Assembly (NCBI GenBank): GCA_002364005.1
Contig: DEXG01000039.1
Coordinates: 126,584 to 190,583 of the forward strand
Direction: 5' to 3'
Origin: Phycisphaerales bacterium UBA3190
GTDB lineage: Bacteria > Planctomycetota > Phycisphaerae > Phycisphaerales > UBA1924
DNA: 64,000 bases
The stretch's first letter is position 1, and every line of letters begins with the position of its first letter. A program made the position numbers and the translations under genes. Positions 42,949 through 51,271 of this stretch are shown in pieces. Under the pieces are notes generated by a model. That model was not told the DNA's origin, ran no database searches, and saw only the letters and a program-made list of their open reading frames with translations.

Positions 42949-45519
42949 ATGCTGAAGAAGAATGCGTGCGTGCTGTGTGGGGTTCTTGTGTCGCTGTGCG
43001 CAGCCGGGGTTTCTGCTCAGCGGTATACCGATGAGCGCTACGACCTCGCCCTGATCCAGCAGCAGTCGAGCATCGAGCCGGACGATGTCGCCGGGGGCGA
43101 CAATGTGGGTGCTTCGCTCGCGATGAGTACGCAGTACATTGTGGTCGCTACACCCGGGCGTGAAGTCGATGGGGTGAGCGATGCCGGTTGTGTGTATGTG
43201 TACGACACGCAGACAGAGGCGCTGCTCTACACACTCACTTCGCCAACACCCGGTGTGGACGATGAGTTCGGATTCGCCGTGGCGCTGGATGGTGACCTGC
43301 TCTGCGTCGGCGTGCCCAATGATGACCAACTCGTTGAAGACGGCGGGGCAGTGTTCCTATTCGATTTGTCGACGGGCGTCATGCTTGAAAAGCTGCTGCC
43401 GGATAATCCCGACGCGTTCGACCGGTTCGGGATCAGCGTTGCCGTCAACGCTGAATACATCGCGGTGGGGAACCTGAACGATAACGATGTTGGTCAGTTC
43501 GTCGGCTCGATCGAGGTATTCGATCGCGTGTCGCACGCCCATAAAGGCAAGCTCCTGCCCGATGACCCCAGCGATCTGACGGGTGTGGGGCGAAGGATCG
43601 CCATAAAAGGCGACGGGCTTGTCGCCGGGGCCGCGTTTTCGGATCTGGGAGGCGTGGACGCGGGTGCGGCCCTGCTCTTTGACCTGAGCACCATGTCGCA
43701 TGTGTACACGGTTCAGGGTGGTGATACCGCGTCGGGCGATCAGTTCGGCGGGGTGGTGGCGATTTCTGATGATCGGTTCTATGTCGGCGCTGAAAACAAT
43801 GACTACTACGGGGTCGATGGCGGCGCGGTCTATATGTTCGATCGCGCGACGGGCGAGGAGCTCGTGCAGATGTGGCCGCATGACTTTGATAACGCCAACA
43901 GCTTCGGCAGCGCGCTGCATGTCGATGGTGATCGGCTAATCATTGGGGCGAGAAAGAACGACACCGAGGGGACCAACAGGGGGCGTGTGTACCTGTTCAA
44001 TGCTCGCACCGGGCAGCTGCAGGCCAGCTTCCAGCGAGACGCAGTATTCAATAATGATCAGTTCGGCGAGGCCGTGGCGGTCTTGGGTGATGAGGTCATC
44101 GCGTCGTCTATTCGCGCCCGGGCCAGCGGGAACCTCGGGGGGAAGGTCTACCGCTTCACCATCGGCGACGAGCGGTACCCGGACCGGATTTTCGAGGGCG
44201 CAGATTGCTCAAACTACAACTACAACATGCTGGGCGAGGCGATCGATATCGACGGCGATACGCTCGTTGCATCGGGCAGCGAGGCCGGGCTTTGCTTTGA
44301 TGGTGGCCCGGGCGTCTATGTGTATGACATCCCAACGATGACCCGCCTGCATGTCATCACCGGCAACCCGGGTACCAGCGGAAACTGGTTTGGCGAATCC
44401 ATCGCGGTCGGTGATGGTGTGATCGCGGTCGGGGCACCCTATGACAGCACGATCGAGGACCGAGCCGGCGTTGTGTACCTCTATGACCAGGTGTCAGGTG
44501 CGTTTCTGATGGAGCTGCGTCCGGATGACATTGAACGATTAGACGAGTTCGGTGCCTCAGTCGATATCAATGAGGGCGTGCTCGCGGTCGGGTGCAAGTA
44601 TGTTGATCATGAAGACATATCGGGAACCGGCGCAGTCTACCTCTACGCGCTCCCGTCCGGCGACCTGATCCGCAAGCAGATCTCGCCGACCCCGGGCAAT
44701 GTAGACGAGTTTGGCTGGGATGTCCATCTGGACAACGGGATGCTGCTCGTCGGTTCGCCGCGTGATGATGATCTGTTCGTTGGGCGTGGAGCCGCGTTCT
44801 TGTTCGATGTTCAGAGCGGCGAGCATCTCCGCACATACCTGCCCTACGACACCGATGACACTGTCCCCGATGAGTTCGGCCGGAGTGTGTTCATGCGGGA
44901 CGGGATCGTGATCGTGGGTGATCCGTACGCGACCGTTCCCGATAGCGAAGGGGACTCGGTGGGTGAGGCTGGTCAGGTGCATGTGTTTGATCGGGATACC
45001 GGGGACGAGCTCGCACGCCTTCACGCTGAAACCCCGTACACTGAGCAGCTCTTTGGTTGGTCTGTGGGCATTGACGGTGACACAATCTATGCTGGCACAT
45101 GGCGTCGGTTCAACTTCAACACATACTTCGGCCCAGATGACCCGCGGGTCGAGAGGTATGACGCAACGACTTACGAGCGCAAGCCGCAGATGCTCGCCTC
45201 CTACAGCTTCGACGAGACCTATTTCGGTCGCTCGATCGCGGTAAGCGACGAGTACACGGCGATCGGGATGTCCAACGGACACTATCAGTACGCCCCAATC
45301 CCAGAGCTGGGCGGCACCGTCTTTGTCTACGACAAACCCCAGGGCAATACCTGCCCGGTCGACCTCAACAACGATGGCGAGCTGAACTTCTTCGATGTCA
45401 GCGCCTTCATCGTGGCTTTCAGCCAGGGCGATCTTGGCGTCGACTTCACCGGCGACGGCTCGCTCAACTTCTTTGATGTCTCAGCGTTCATCATTGCGTA
45501 CACCGAGGGGTGTCCCTGA
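42949..45519 (+). CDS. Secreted FG-GAP repeat protein with C-terminal GC-type dockerin
   Basis: An 856-aa protein. Signal peptide 1-24 (CVLCGVLVSLCAAGVSAQ). Residues ~60-790 are tandem FG-GAP-type units with DEFGFAVALDGD...VGVPND and GAVFLFDLSTG-like blocks, as in integrin-alpha-like beta propellers; enough repeats for two propellers. The C-terminal module starts CPVDLNNDGELNFFDVSAF and ends YTEGCP, with two 12-residue calcium loops (DLNNDGELNFFD, DFTGDGSLNFFD) bracketed by cysteines. NCBI names such tails GC-type dockerin. It is probably exported and anchored or displayed; the partner is unknown. The ATG at 42949 lacks a strong ribosome binding site. Confidence 0.85.
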   Translation: MLKKNACVLCGVLVSLCAAGVSAQRYTDERYDLALIQQQSSIEPDDVAGGDNVGASLAMSTQYIVVATPGREVDGVSDAGCVYVYDTQTEALLYTLTSPTPGVDDEFGFAVALDGDLLCVGVPNDDQLVEDGGAVFLFDLSTGVMLEKLLPDNPDAFDRFGISVAVNAEYIAVGNLNDNDVGQFVGSIEVFDRVSHAHKGKLLPDDPSDLTGVGRRIAIKGDGLVAGAAFSDLGGVDAGAALLFDLSTMSHVYTVQGGDTASGDQFGGVVAISDDRFYVGAENNDYYGVDGGAVYMFDRATGEELVQMWPHDFDNANSFGSALHVDGDRLIIGARKNDTEGTNRGRVYLFNARTGQLQASFQRDAVFNNDQFGEAVAVLGDEVIASSIRARASGNLGGKVYRFTIGDERYPDRIFEGADCSNYNYNMLGEAIDIDGDTLVASGSEAGLCFDGGPGVYVYDIPTMTRLHVITGNPGTSGNWFGESIAVGDGVIAVGAPYDSTIEDRAGVVYLYDQVSGAFLMELRPDDIERLDEFGASVDINEGVLAVGCKYVDHEDISGTGAVYLYALPSGDLIRKQISPTPGNVDEFGWDVHLDNGMLLVGSPRDDDLFVGRGAAFLFDVQSGEHLRTYLPYDTDDTVPDEFGRSVFMRDGIVIVGDPYATVPDSEGDSVGEAGQVHVFDRDTGDELARLHAETPYTEQLFGWSVGIDGDTIYAGTWRRFNFNTYFGPDDPRVERYDATTYERKPQMLASYSFDETYFGRSIAVSDEYTAIGMSNGHYQYAPIPELGGTVFVYDKPQGNTCPVDLNNDGELNFFDVSAFIVAFSQGDLGVDFTGDGSLNFFDVSAFIIAYTEGCP

Positions 45520-45540
45520 TCCCGGGCCGACCAGGCCGCA

Positions 45541-46473
45541 TCACTTTCGAAGTGTGTGCATCACTTCGGGGAAGAGATCGCCCAGCTCGCTGGCGATGAG
45601 TCCGCCCTCGTCATGGTGCGACTTGGCCCACGATTCGCCCGCCAGCGCGTGGGCCTGCACACCCAGCGCCGCCGCGTGCAGCAGGTCGATCGCTGGCTCT
45701 TGCCGCGTCTGGGCGATGATCGAGCCGATCACGCCCGCCAGGACATCGCCCGTGCCGCCCGCGGCCAGTGCGGGGGTGCCTCGTTCACAGACCCACACCC
45801 GATGCCCGTCACTGACAACGGTGCCTTTGCCTTTGAGGGCGATCACGCAGCCCAGCCGCTGGGCCAGGCGGGTGCAGGCGTCGATGCGCTGGGCCTCATC
45901 GCCGGCGGGGTCGGCTTCGATGGAGAGGGCGGCGAGCAAGCGTTTGGCCTCGCCCGGGTGGGGGGTAAGGACGGCGCTGGCACGCAGATCGCGATCGAAC
46001 CCGGGCAGATCGCACAGGGCGTTGAGCCCGTCGGCGTCGATGACGACGGGGCAGTCTTCCTGGGCGAGCAGACGGGTGATGATCTGGCCGGTCGCGTGGG
46101 AGTTGCCCATGCCCATGCCGGCGACGACGACCGAGCAGGTCATGCACAGCTCGTCGAGCACCGGGGCCGCGTGGGCGGCGATGGTGGTTCGGGCGTGATC
46201 GACCTCCAGCCCGTAGCCGGTGGCGAAGGGGGCGAGTGTCAGCACCTGCTCGATGATGGGGGCCGGGGCGGCGATCTTGACCAGCCCGCAGCCCGACCGG
46301 ATGGCCCCCATCGCGGCCAGCGCGGGGGCCCCGAGCATGGTGGGCTCGAACTCGTCGTCGTGGTGCATGCCCGCGGCTCCGCCGACGATGGCAACCGTGC
46401 CGAAGGTCCCCTTGTGCCCGTCGTCTGGGCGGGCGGGGAGCGGTGGCAGGGCGTCGATGCGTTGATTGGTCAT
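45541..46473 (-). CDS. nnrD: ADP/ATP-dependent NAD(P)H-hydrate dehydratase
   Basis: A 310-aa ribokinase-fold enzyme that repairs hydrated NAD(P)H. GTVAIVGGAAGMHH is the nucleotide-binding start, and SGCGLVKIAAP, VIDADGLNALCD, VLTPHPGEAKRLL and the anion hole/catalytic GGTGDVLAGVIGSIIAQ are all characteristic. It lacks the N-terminal epimerase domain of fused Nnr proteins. The ATG is at 46473. Divergent from tatD with a 36-base gap, so the two promoters must overlap. Confidence 0.93.
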   Translation of the reverse strand: MTNQRIDALPPLPARPDDGHKGTFGTVAIVGGAAGMHHDDEFEPTMLGAPALAAMGAIRSGCGLVKIAAPAPIIEQVLTLAPFATGYGLEVDHARTTIAAHAAPVLDELCMTCSVVVAGMGMGNSHATGQIITRLLAQEDCPVVIDADGLNALCDLPGFDRDLRASAVLTPHPGEAKRLLAALSIEADPAGDEAQRIDACTRLAQRLGCVIALKGKGTVVSDGHRVWVCERGTPALAAGGTGDVLAGVIGSIIAQTRQEPAIDLLHAAALGVQAHALAGESWAKSHHDEGGLIASELGDLFPEVMHTLRK

Positions 46474-46498
46474 GCTTCATTGTTCGCACGCGCTTCGC

Positions 46499-46504
46499 TA
46501 TGAT
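46499..46504 (+). promoter_or_regulatory. -10 hexamer before tatD
   Basis: TATGAT (five of six matches to TATAAT) ends five bases before the GTG start at 46510 and no Shine-Dalgarno sequence lies between. The -35 is unclear. Strong hint of a leaderless mRNA. Confidence 0.4.
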
Positions 46505-46509
46505 CCTGC

Positions 46510-47334
46510 GTGATTGATACCCATGCCCATCTCTGCTTCCCCGATTACGCGGGCAAGATCGACGAAACGCTCGCCCAGGCCCGTGATGCGGGTGTCATGG
46601 GTGTGATTTCGATCGCCTGCACCACGCAGGACTCGCACGATCAGCTCCGGCTGGCCCATGAGCACGAGCACATCTGGTGCACGGCTGGGGTGCACCCGCT
46701 GTACAGCGACAAGGAGCCGCACGATTGGGCGGCGATCCGGGAGATCGCCAAGGACCCCAAGTGTGTCGCGTGGGGCGAGCTGGGCCTGGACAACAAGCAC
46801 GATCACCCGCCACGGAGCGTTCAGGACCCGGTGCTGGCGACCGAGCTGGCGTTCATCGAGTCGTGCAAGGACGACGGGATCGATCTGCCGATTGTGATCC
46901 ACTGCCGCGAGGCGTTTGATGATCTGCTGCCGATCCTGCGTGCCACGACGCTCGACCCGAGCCGGTTCGTGTTTCATTGCTTCACGGGCAATGCCGACGA
47001 GGCCCGCAAGGTGCTGGACTTCGGTGCGACGATCTCGTTCACCGGGGTGGTAACCTATAAGAACGCAAAGGATGTGGCTGAGGCGGCCAAGATCGTGCCC
47101 AGCGATCGGATTTTGGTCGAAACCGATGCGCCGTACCTCTCGCCCGAACCCAAGCGGGGCACCTGGCCCTGCGTGCCCGCGTACAGCCGATACACGGCGG
47201 AGTTTGTCGCCAAGCTGCGGGGCGTGCCCTTCCCCGAGTTCCACGAGCAGATCGATGCGAACACCGAGTCGTTCTTCGGCATCACCGTTCCCAAGCCCGG
47301 TCCTGAGGTGATCGCCAACCCATGCACATGCTGA
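46510..47334 (+). CDS. tatD: TatD family metal-dependent nuclease
   Basis: A 274-aa amidohydrolase-fold DNase. Metal ligands are visible in order: IDTHAHL (HxH), AWGELGLDN (Glu), VIHCREA (His), FHCFTG (His) and VETDAPYLSP (Asp). All are present, so it should be active in nucleic-acid repair or turnover. The start is GTG, and the -10-like TATGAT five bases upstream suggests leaderless translation. The stop overlaps lgt by 13 bases, so tatD and lgt form an operon. Confidence 0.95.
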   Translation: MIDTHAHLCFPDYAGKIDETLAQARDAGVMGVISIACTTQDSHDQLRLAHEHEHIWCTAGVHPLYSDKEPHDWAAIREIAKDPKCVAWGELGLDNKHDHPPRSVQDPVLATELAFIESCKDDGIDLPIVIHCREAFDDLLPILRATTLDPSRFVFHCFTGNADEARKVLDFGATISFTGVVTYKNAKDVAEAAKIVPSDRILVETDAPYLSPEPKRGTWPCVPAYSRYTAEFVAKLRGVPFPEFHEQIDANTESFFGITVPKPGPEVIANPCTC

Positions 47335-48416
47335 CACTCGCACAGACGACCCAGGACCTCGGCGGCTGGTTCCACGACCTTTCGCCGTTCGCCTTTCGCA
47401 TCAGCGGGGGCTTTGGGATCAGGTGGTACGGGTTGTCCTATGCGATGGGGTTCCTCGCGGGCTTCCTGCTGCTGCGCATGCTGGCCAAGCGCGGCGCGAC
47501 GGAGATCCCGCTCTCGCGAGCCGCGGACGTGATCATGTACTTCATCCTGGGCGTGCTCATCGGCGGGCGGTTGTTTTATGTGATTGGCTACGAGCCTAAG
47601 TTGCTCGGCCTGATCGACGGAGCGCCTTGGTGGGGTGTGCTGGCGATCAACCGGGGCGGCATGGCCTCGCACGGCGGGATCGTGGGCGTGGCCCTCGCCT
47701 GCTGGCGCGTCTCGCGGGGCTTCAAGGAGGAGACAGGGCGGATCATCGGACGCACCAGCCCGCTGTGTGTGCTCGATACCGCGGCGATGATCACGCCGCT
47801 GGGTCTGCTCTTTGGTCGCCTTGCCAACTTCGTCAATGCGGAGCTGCTGGGTGCGGTGGTCGCCAAGCCCGGGGAGCACGCGCCATGGTGGGCGGTGCGC
47901 TACCCGCAGGAGATCCTGTCGCTGCCCGATGAGAAGCTGGCGCAGACACCCGAGCAGATGCAGCAGATCATCGAACTTGCCGAGGCCAATATGCTCCCGA
48001 GTCAGACCAGCTGGGTGCAGGGGTATGAGCGCATGCTTGAGCAGGTTCAGCAGGGGAACGCGGCTTTGCAGGCGCAGCTTGAGCCGCTGATCGCGGCGAG
48101 GTACCCCACGCAGCTGCTGCAGGCGAGTCTGGATGGCTTGCTCGTGTTGGTCTGTGTGTGGATCGTGGCAATGAAACCCCGCAAGCCGGGGGTTGTGGCG
48201 GGTGTGTTTGCCATTGTCTATGCATTTGGTCGCATCCCAATGGACCTGATCCGGCTCCCCGATTCGGGGATTTCGCAGTTTGGGGCGATCACACGCGGGC
48301 AGGTGTACTCGGGTTTGACGCTGCTGGCTGGGGTGCTGCTGATCGTGTGGGCGGTGCGGAGCGGGCGCGAGAAGCACGGCGGCTGGCTCAAACGCCCCGA
48401 ACCGGCGGCAAAGTAA
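47322..48416 (+). CDS. lgt: Prolipoprotein diacylglyceryl transferase with inserted segment
   Basis: A 364-aa integral membrane enzyme that adds diacylglycerol to the lipobox Cys of prolipoproteins, for example the Wza-like protein here. Family motifs: RWYGLSYAMGF, NRGGMASHGGIVG (His117), GRLANFVNAELLG (Arg166, Asn169), YPTQLLQASLDG and GRIPMDLIRLPDSG. Between AVRYPQEIL and YPTQLLQ lies a ~60-residue helical insert (about 197-259) not present in typical ~290-residue Lgt; it should face the periplasm. It overlaps tatD by 13 bases. The ATG at 47322 or the one at 47328 could be used. Confidence 0.95.
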   Translation: MHMLTLAQTTQDLGGWFHDLSPFAFRISGGFGIRWYGLSYAMGFLAGFLLLRMLAKRGATEIPLSRAADVIMYFILGVLIGGRLFYVIGYEPKLLGLIDGAPWWGVLAINRGGMASHGGIVGVALACWRVSRGFKEETGRIIGRTSPLCVLDTAAMITPLGLLFGRLANFVNAELLGAVVAKPGEHAPWWAVRYPQEILSLPDEKLAQTPEQMQQIIELAEANMLPSQTSWVQGYERMLEQVQQGNAALQAQLEPLIAARYPTQLLQASLDGLLVLVCVWIVAMKPRKPGVVAGVFAIVYAFGRIPMDLIRLPDSGISQFGAITRGQVYSGLTLLAGVLLIVWAVRSGREKHGGWLKRPEPAAK

Positions 48417-48520
48417 GAATCATCGCCATGCCTGCATCCGATTGAGATTCGCCTCGTATGGACATCCAACAGGGTGTCAAGTTACATTTTGGTTTGTTCC
48501 ATATTCGAAGGGGTTCTTTC

Positions 48521-50953
48521 ATGCGCTCACACTCTCGCCGCGCTTGTGTATCGTTCTCACTCTCATTGGTCGCTCTTGCGGGTATTGCCAGTGGGGGGCC
48601 TGATGTTCAGTCCATGCTCGGTGCGGGCACGCTCGGGCCTGACTTTGAGGGAGACTTTATTGGCTCACTCATTCAGGTGGGTGATTTCAATAAGGACGGG
48701 TATGTCGATTTTCTGTATCACAACAATGGGCTTCAGCAACTGCTGGCCATGATGGGGGATGGTTCGGGGGGACGCATCCAGTATGGAGCGATCGAGATGC
48801 CGCTGGGCATCAACATGATCGTCGCGGCGCAACTCGATTACGACAGCGAGCCAGAGTTCGTGGTGCGGGATGGGGACCAGGGATTCAGGGTCAAGCCAGG
48901 GTTGAATGAGCAGACCGTGTATGTGGACGATCCAAATATCAGCTATACCTTCTTTGGCAGCACCGGCGATGCCTTTGTCGGGATGGTGCGTGCGGGTGAC
49001 CTGGACAACGACGGGCGCGACGAGCTGGTCTTCAACACCAGCGAAGATCGGCTCTTCATTCGCAGAGCGGATACTGAGACGATCTTCGAGGTCGCGGTGC
49101 CCGGGCTGGGTGAGCAGAACACGCTGTATGAGGTTGCGGACTACGACGGCGATGGCGACCTTGACCTGCTCCTCTTCTCGCAAGATACCGAGCGGTTTCT
49201 CCTCGTCGAGGGCACCGGGACGCTGACGCTTGGTCCGGTGCGTGAGATCATGCGTGCGTACCCGAGCATCGCCGAAGACGAGCGCCCGGTCTTTGCGCAG
49301 ATCGATGACAATCCGGCGATGGACATGGTGGTCATGGACACGGCCAATGACTCGTTCCGCATCGAGTACAACTTCCTGGTCGATGCGTTCTCGGTGCAGG
49401 AGATCGCCACCGGTGAGGTCGCGATCCCGTTGCATGTGGCGGGCGATCTGGATGGATCGGGCGAGCCGGACCTGATCGTGTTCAGACTCAATCAGTACCC
49501 CAACGCCTTCACTGGCCCCAAGTACTTCCCCGCGATTATCCATGACTTCGCGACTGCCAATCCAGTCTCGGGGGATCTGGCCGTCGGTCAGCCCCGTTCC
49601 TCAGACCCGTACTACCACGGCGGGTGGCTCAGTGACTTCCCCAAGCCCACAGTCACCAGCCACGATGTAGACGAAGATGGCGATGAGGACATTGTGTGGT
49701 TTGGGTTTAGTGGCGGGGTGAATCAGGGCGCGTGGTATATGGAAAACCGGAGCGGAGTCCAAGGTGTGCCCCAGCTGGGCATGCCTGGGTACGACATCGT
49801 GGACGAGGTCGTTCACGCACTCCCGCTGGATATTGATGGGGATGGATACGATGAGATCATACTGGCCGGCGAACTGAGTCTGCGCGTTTATGATCTGCAG
49901 GATGGCTCGTCGGATCGGGTGGTCGGGTCGCGTGATTCGTTCATGGTGTGTGCGCCGGACCTCGACGGCGACGGGACGCCCGAGTTGGTCAACGGCGATC
50001 GCGGATTGCAAGAACTCCGCATCTACACCAAGCAGCCCGATGGGGCATATGGCGATCGCATCAGGCTCCTCTTCGACGGCAAGGGCCCGTTCTATGGGCT
50101 TGAGGTTGCTGATTTCAACAACGACGGGCTCGATGATGTCGCTGCGATGGCGTTTAATGGGACAGTTAGCGTGTTCCTCGGTGGTGTCGGCCCGACGCTG
50201 ACATGGCTCGCCGATATCCAGGCCACGGATCCTTCCGGGTCGAAGCCCGCGGCACTTGACTATGACTCGGACGGACTCATGGACTTAGCCGTGGGTGCTG
50301 ATGAAATCGTTGGAATCGAACTCTTCAGGAACGAGGGCGACGGGACCTTTTCGCCTGGCCCAATCATTCCCATTGCTTTCGATACGAGTTCGCCTTATTG
50401 GGTCACCGCGGGTGATCTTGATCTCGATGGCAACACCGATCTCGTTGTCACAAACAATGTTTCCCAGATCGCGGTCATCTTCCTCGATGGGGCGGGTAAC
50501 TCGATCCAGACGCAGATGATCCCAGTATCGAACCCCGTCGAGGCGGTCATCGAAGATTTCAACAACGACGGGCTCCCCGATATCGCGATCGCCGGGAACT
50601 ACAACGGCTTTGGGGCCGCGTCCGGGGCCTTTGTTCTGCCACAGGTTAAAGCACGCATGCTCGGGCGTCCGATTCTCCTTCCAGCGTCAGGCACACAAGG
50701 GGTAGCTGCCACCGATCTGAATCTTGACGGGACGATGGATCTCATCGCGATCTCTGATATCGAACTCAAGATGCGACCTTACTACGGGGTGCCGTCGGCG
50801 ACATGCCCCGCCGACCTCACCGGCGATGGCGAGCTGAACTTCTTCGATGTGAGCCAGCTCCTGACCGAGCAGGTTGATTACAACGGCGATGGCTTGTTTA
50901 ACTTCTTTGATGTCAGCGCCTTCCTGATCGATTTCAAGGCGGGGTGCCCCTGA
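48521..50953 (+). CDS. Secreted FG-GAP/VCBS repeat protein with GC-type dockerin (copy 1)
   Basis: An 810-aa protein. Signal peptide about 1-25. The body consists of VCBS/FG-GAP-type calcium repeats: DFNKDGYVDFL, DLDNDGRDELVFNTS, DYDGDGDLDLLLFS, DLDGDGTPELV and DFNNDGLDDVAAM. The C-terminal module begins CPADLTGDGELNFFDVSQLL and ends LIDFKAGCP. It shares its plan and many blocks with the next gene, so the two are tandem duplicates. AAGGGG precedes the ATG at 48521. Likely exported and displayed; ligand unknown. No enzyme domain is visible. Confidence 0.85.
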   Translation: MRSHSRRACVSFSLSLVALAGIASGGPDVQSMLGAGTLGPDFEGDFIGSLIQVGDFNKDGYVDFLYHNNGLQQLLAMMGDGSGGRIQYGAIEMPLGINMIVAAQLDYDSEPEFVVRDGDQGFRVKPGLNEQTVYVDDPNISYTFFGSTGDAFVGMVRAGDLDNDGRDELVFNTSEDRLFIRRADTETIFEVAVPGLGEQNTLYEVADYDGDGDLDLLLFSQDTERFLLVEGTGTLTLGPVREIMRAYPSIAEDERPVFAQIDDNPAMDMVVMDTANDSFRIEYNFLVDAFSVQEIATGEVAIPLHVAGDLDGSGEPDLIVFRLNQYPNAFTGPKYFPAIIHDFATANPVSGDLAVGQPRSSDPYYHGGWLSDFPKPTVTSHDVDEDGDEDIVWFGFSGGVNQGAWYMENRSGVQGVPQLGMPGYDIVDEVVHALPLDIDGDGYDEIILAGELSLRVYDLQDGSSDRVVGSRDSFMVCAPDLDGDGTPELVNGDRGLQELRIYTKQPDGAYGDRIRLLFDGKGPFYGLEVADFNNDGLDDVAAMAFNGTVSVFLGGVGPTLTWLADIQATDPSGSKPAALDYDSDGLMDLAVGADEIVGIELFRNEGDGTFSPGPIIPIAFDTSSPYWVTAGDLDLDGNTDLVVTNNVSQIAVIFLDGAGNSIQTQMIPVSNPVEAVIEDFNNDGLPDIAIAGNYNGFGAASGAFVLPQVKARMLGRPILLPASGTQGVAATDLNLDGTMDLIAISDIELKMRPYYGVPSATCPADLTGDGELNFFDVSQLLTEQVDYNGDGLFNFFDVSAFLIDFKAGCP

Positions 50954-51271
50954 TCCAGAGGGTCTTTCGATGCGAAACTGAACATCATGTTTCTTTCACA
51001 TGCTCAGGCAGTTCTCAGCCTGAGCATGTTTTTTGGAGCGGTGGGGGTGTTGGTCTTTGCCACGCGTCTTGGTTGTGGGGCGGGGAAGAAGATCGGGACG
51101 AGAGGGGCGAAGGCGCGTCCCATATGGATTGGTTACATATGGCCAGGGGGACTTATGAAATCGAGAATTTGCCCACAGGATTGCATCCCCGGAATCCGAT
51201 CAGCGTATATCAATCTGCTCGGGGATACACACACAACTTGTTCATCCACACATTTATACAGTGAGGTTATT
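50954..51271. other. Gap between the tandem FG-GAP paralogues
   Basis: 318 bases. The first part holds the terminator at 50999-51034. The rest carries no gene I can support, although a reading frame runs through it into the next gene; no signal peptide or ribosome binding site supports an earlier start than 51272. The AT-rich stretch just before 51272 (TTTATACAG) may contain a -10. Confidence 0.5.
50999..51034 (+). terminator. Rho-independent terminator after FG-GAP copy 1
   Basis: A perfect 11-bp stem, CATGCTCAGGC (50999-51009) with its complement at 51018-51028, an 8-base loop and a run of six T. Strong. Confidence 0.92.

Noticed and set aside
50987..51271. Upstream extension of the second FG-GAP gene
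   Set aside because: It runs through a terminator hairpin. The signal peptide and ribosome binding site both point to 51272.
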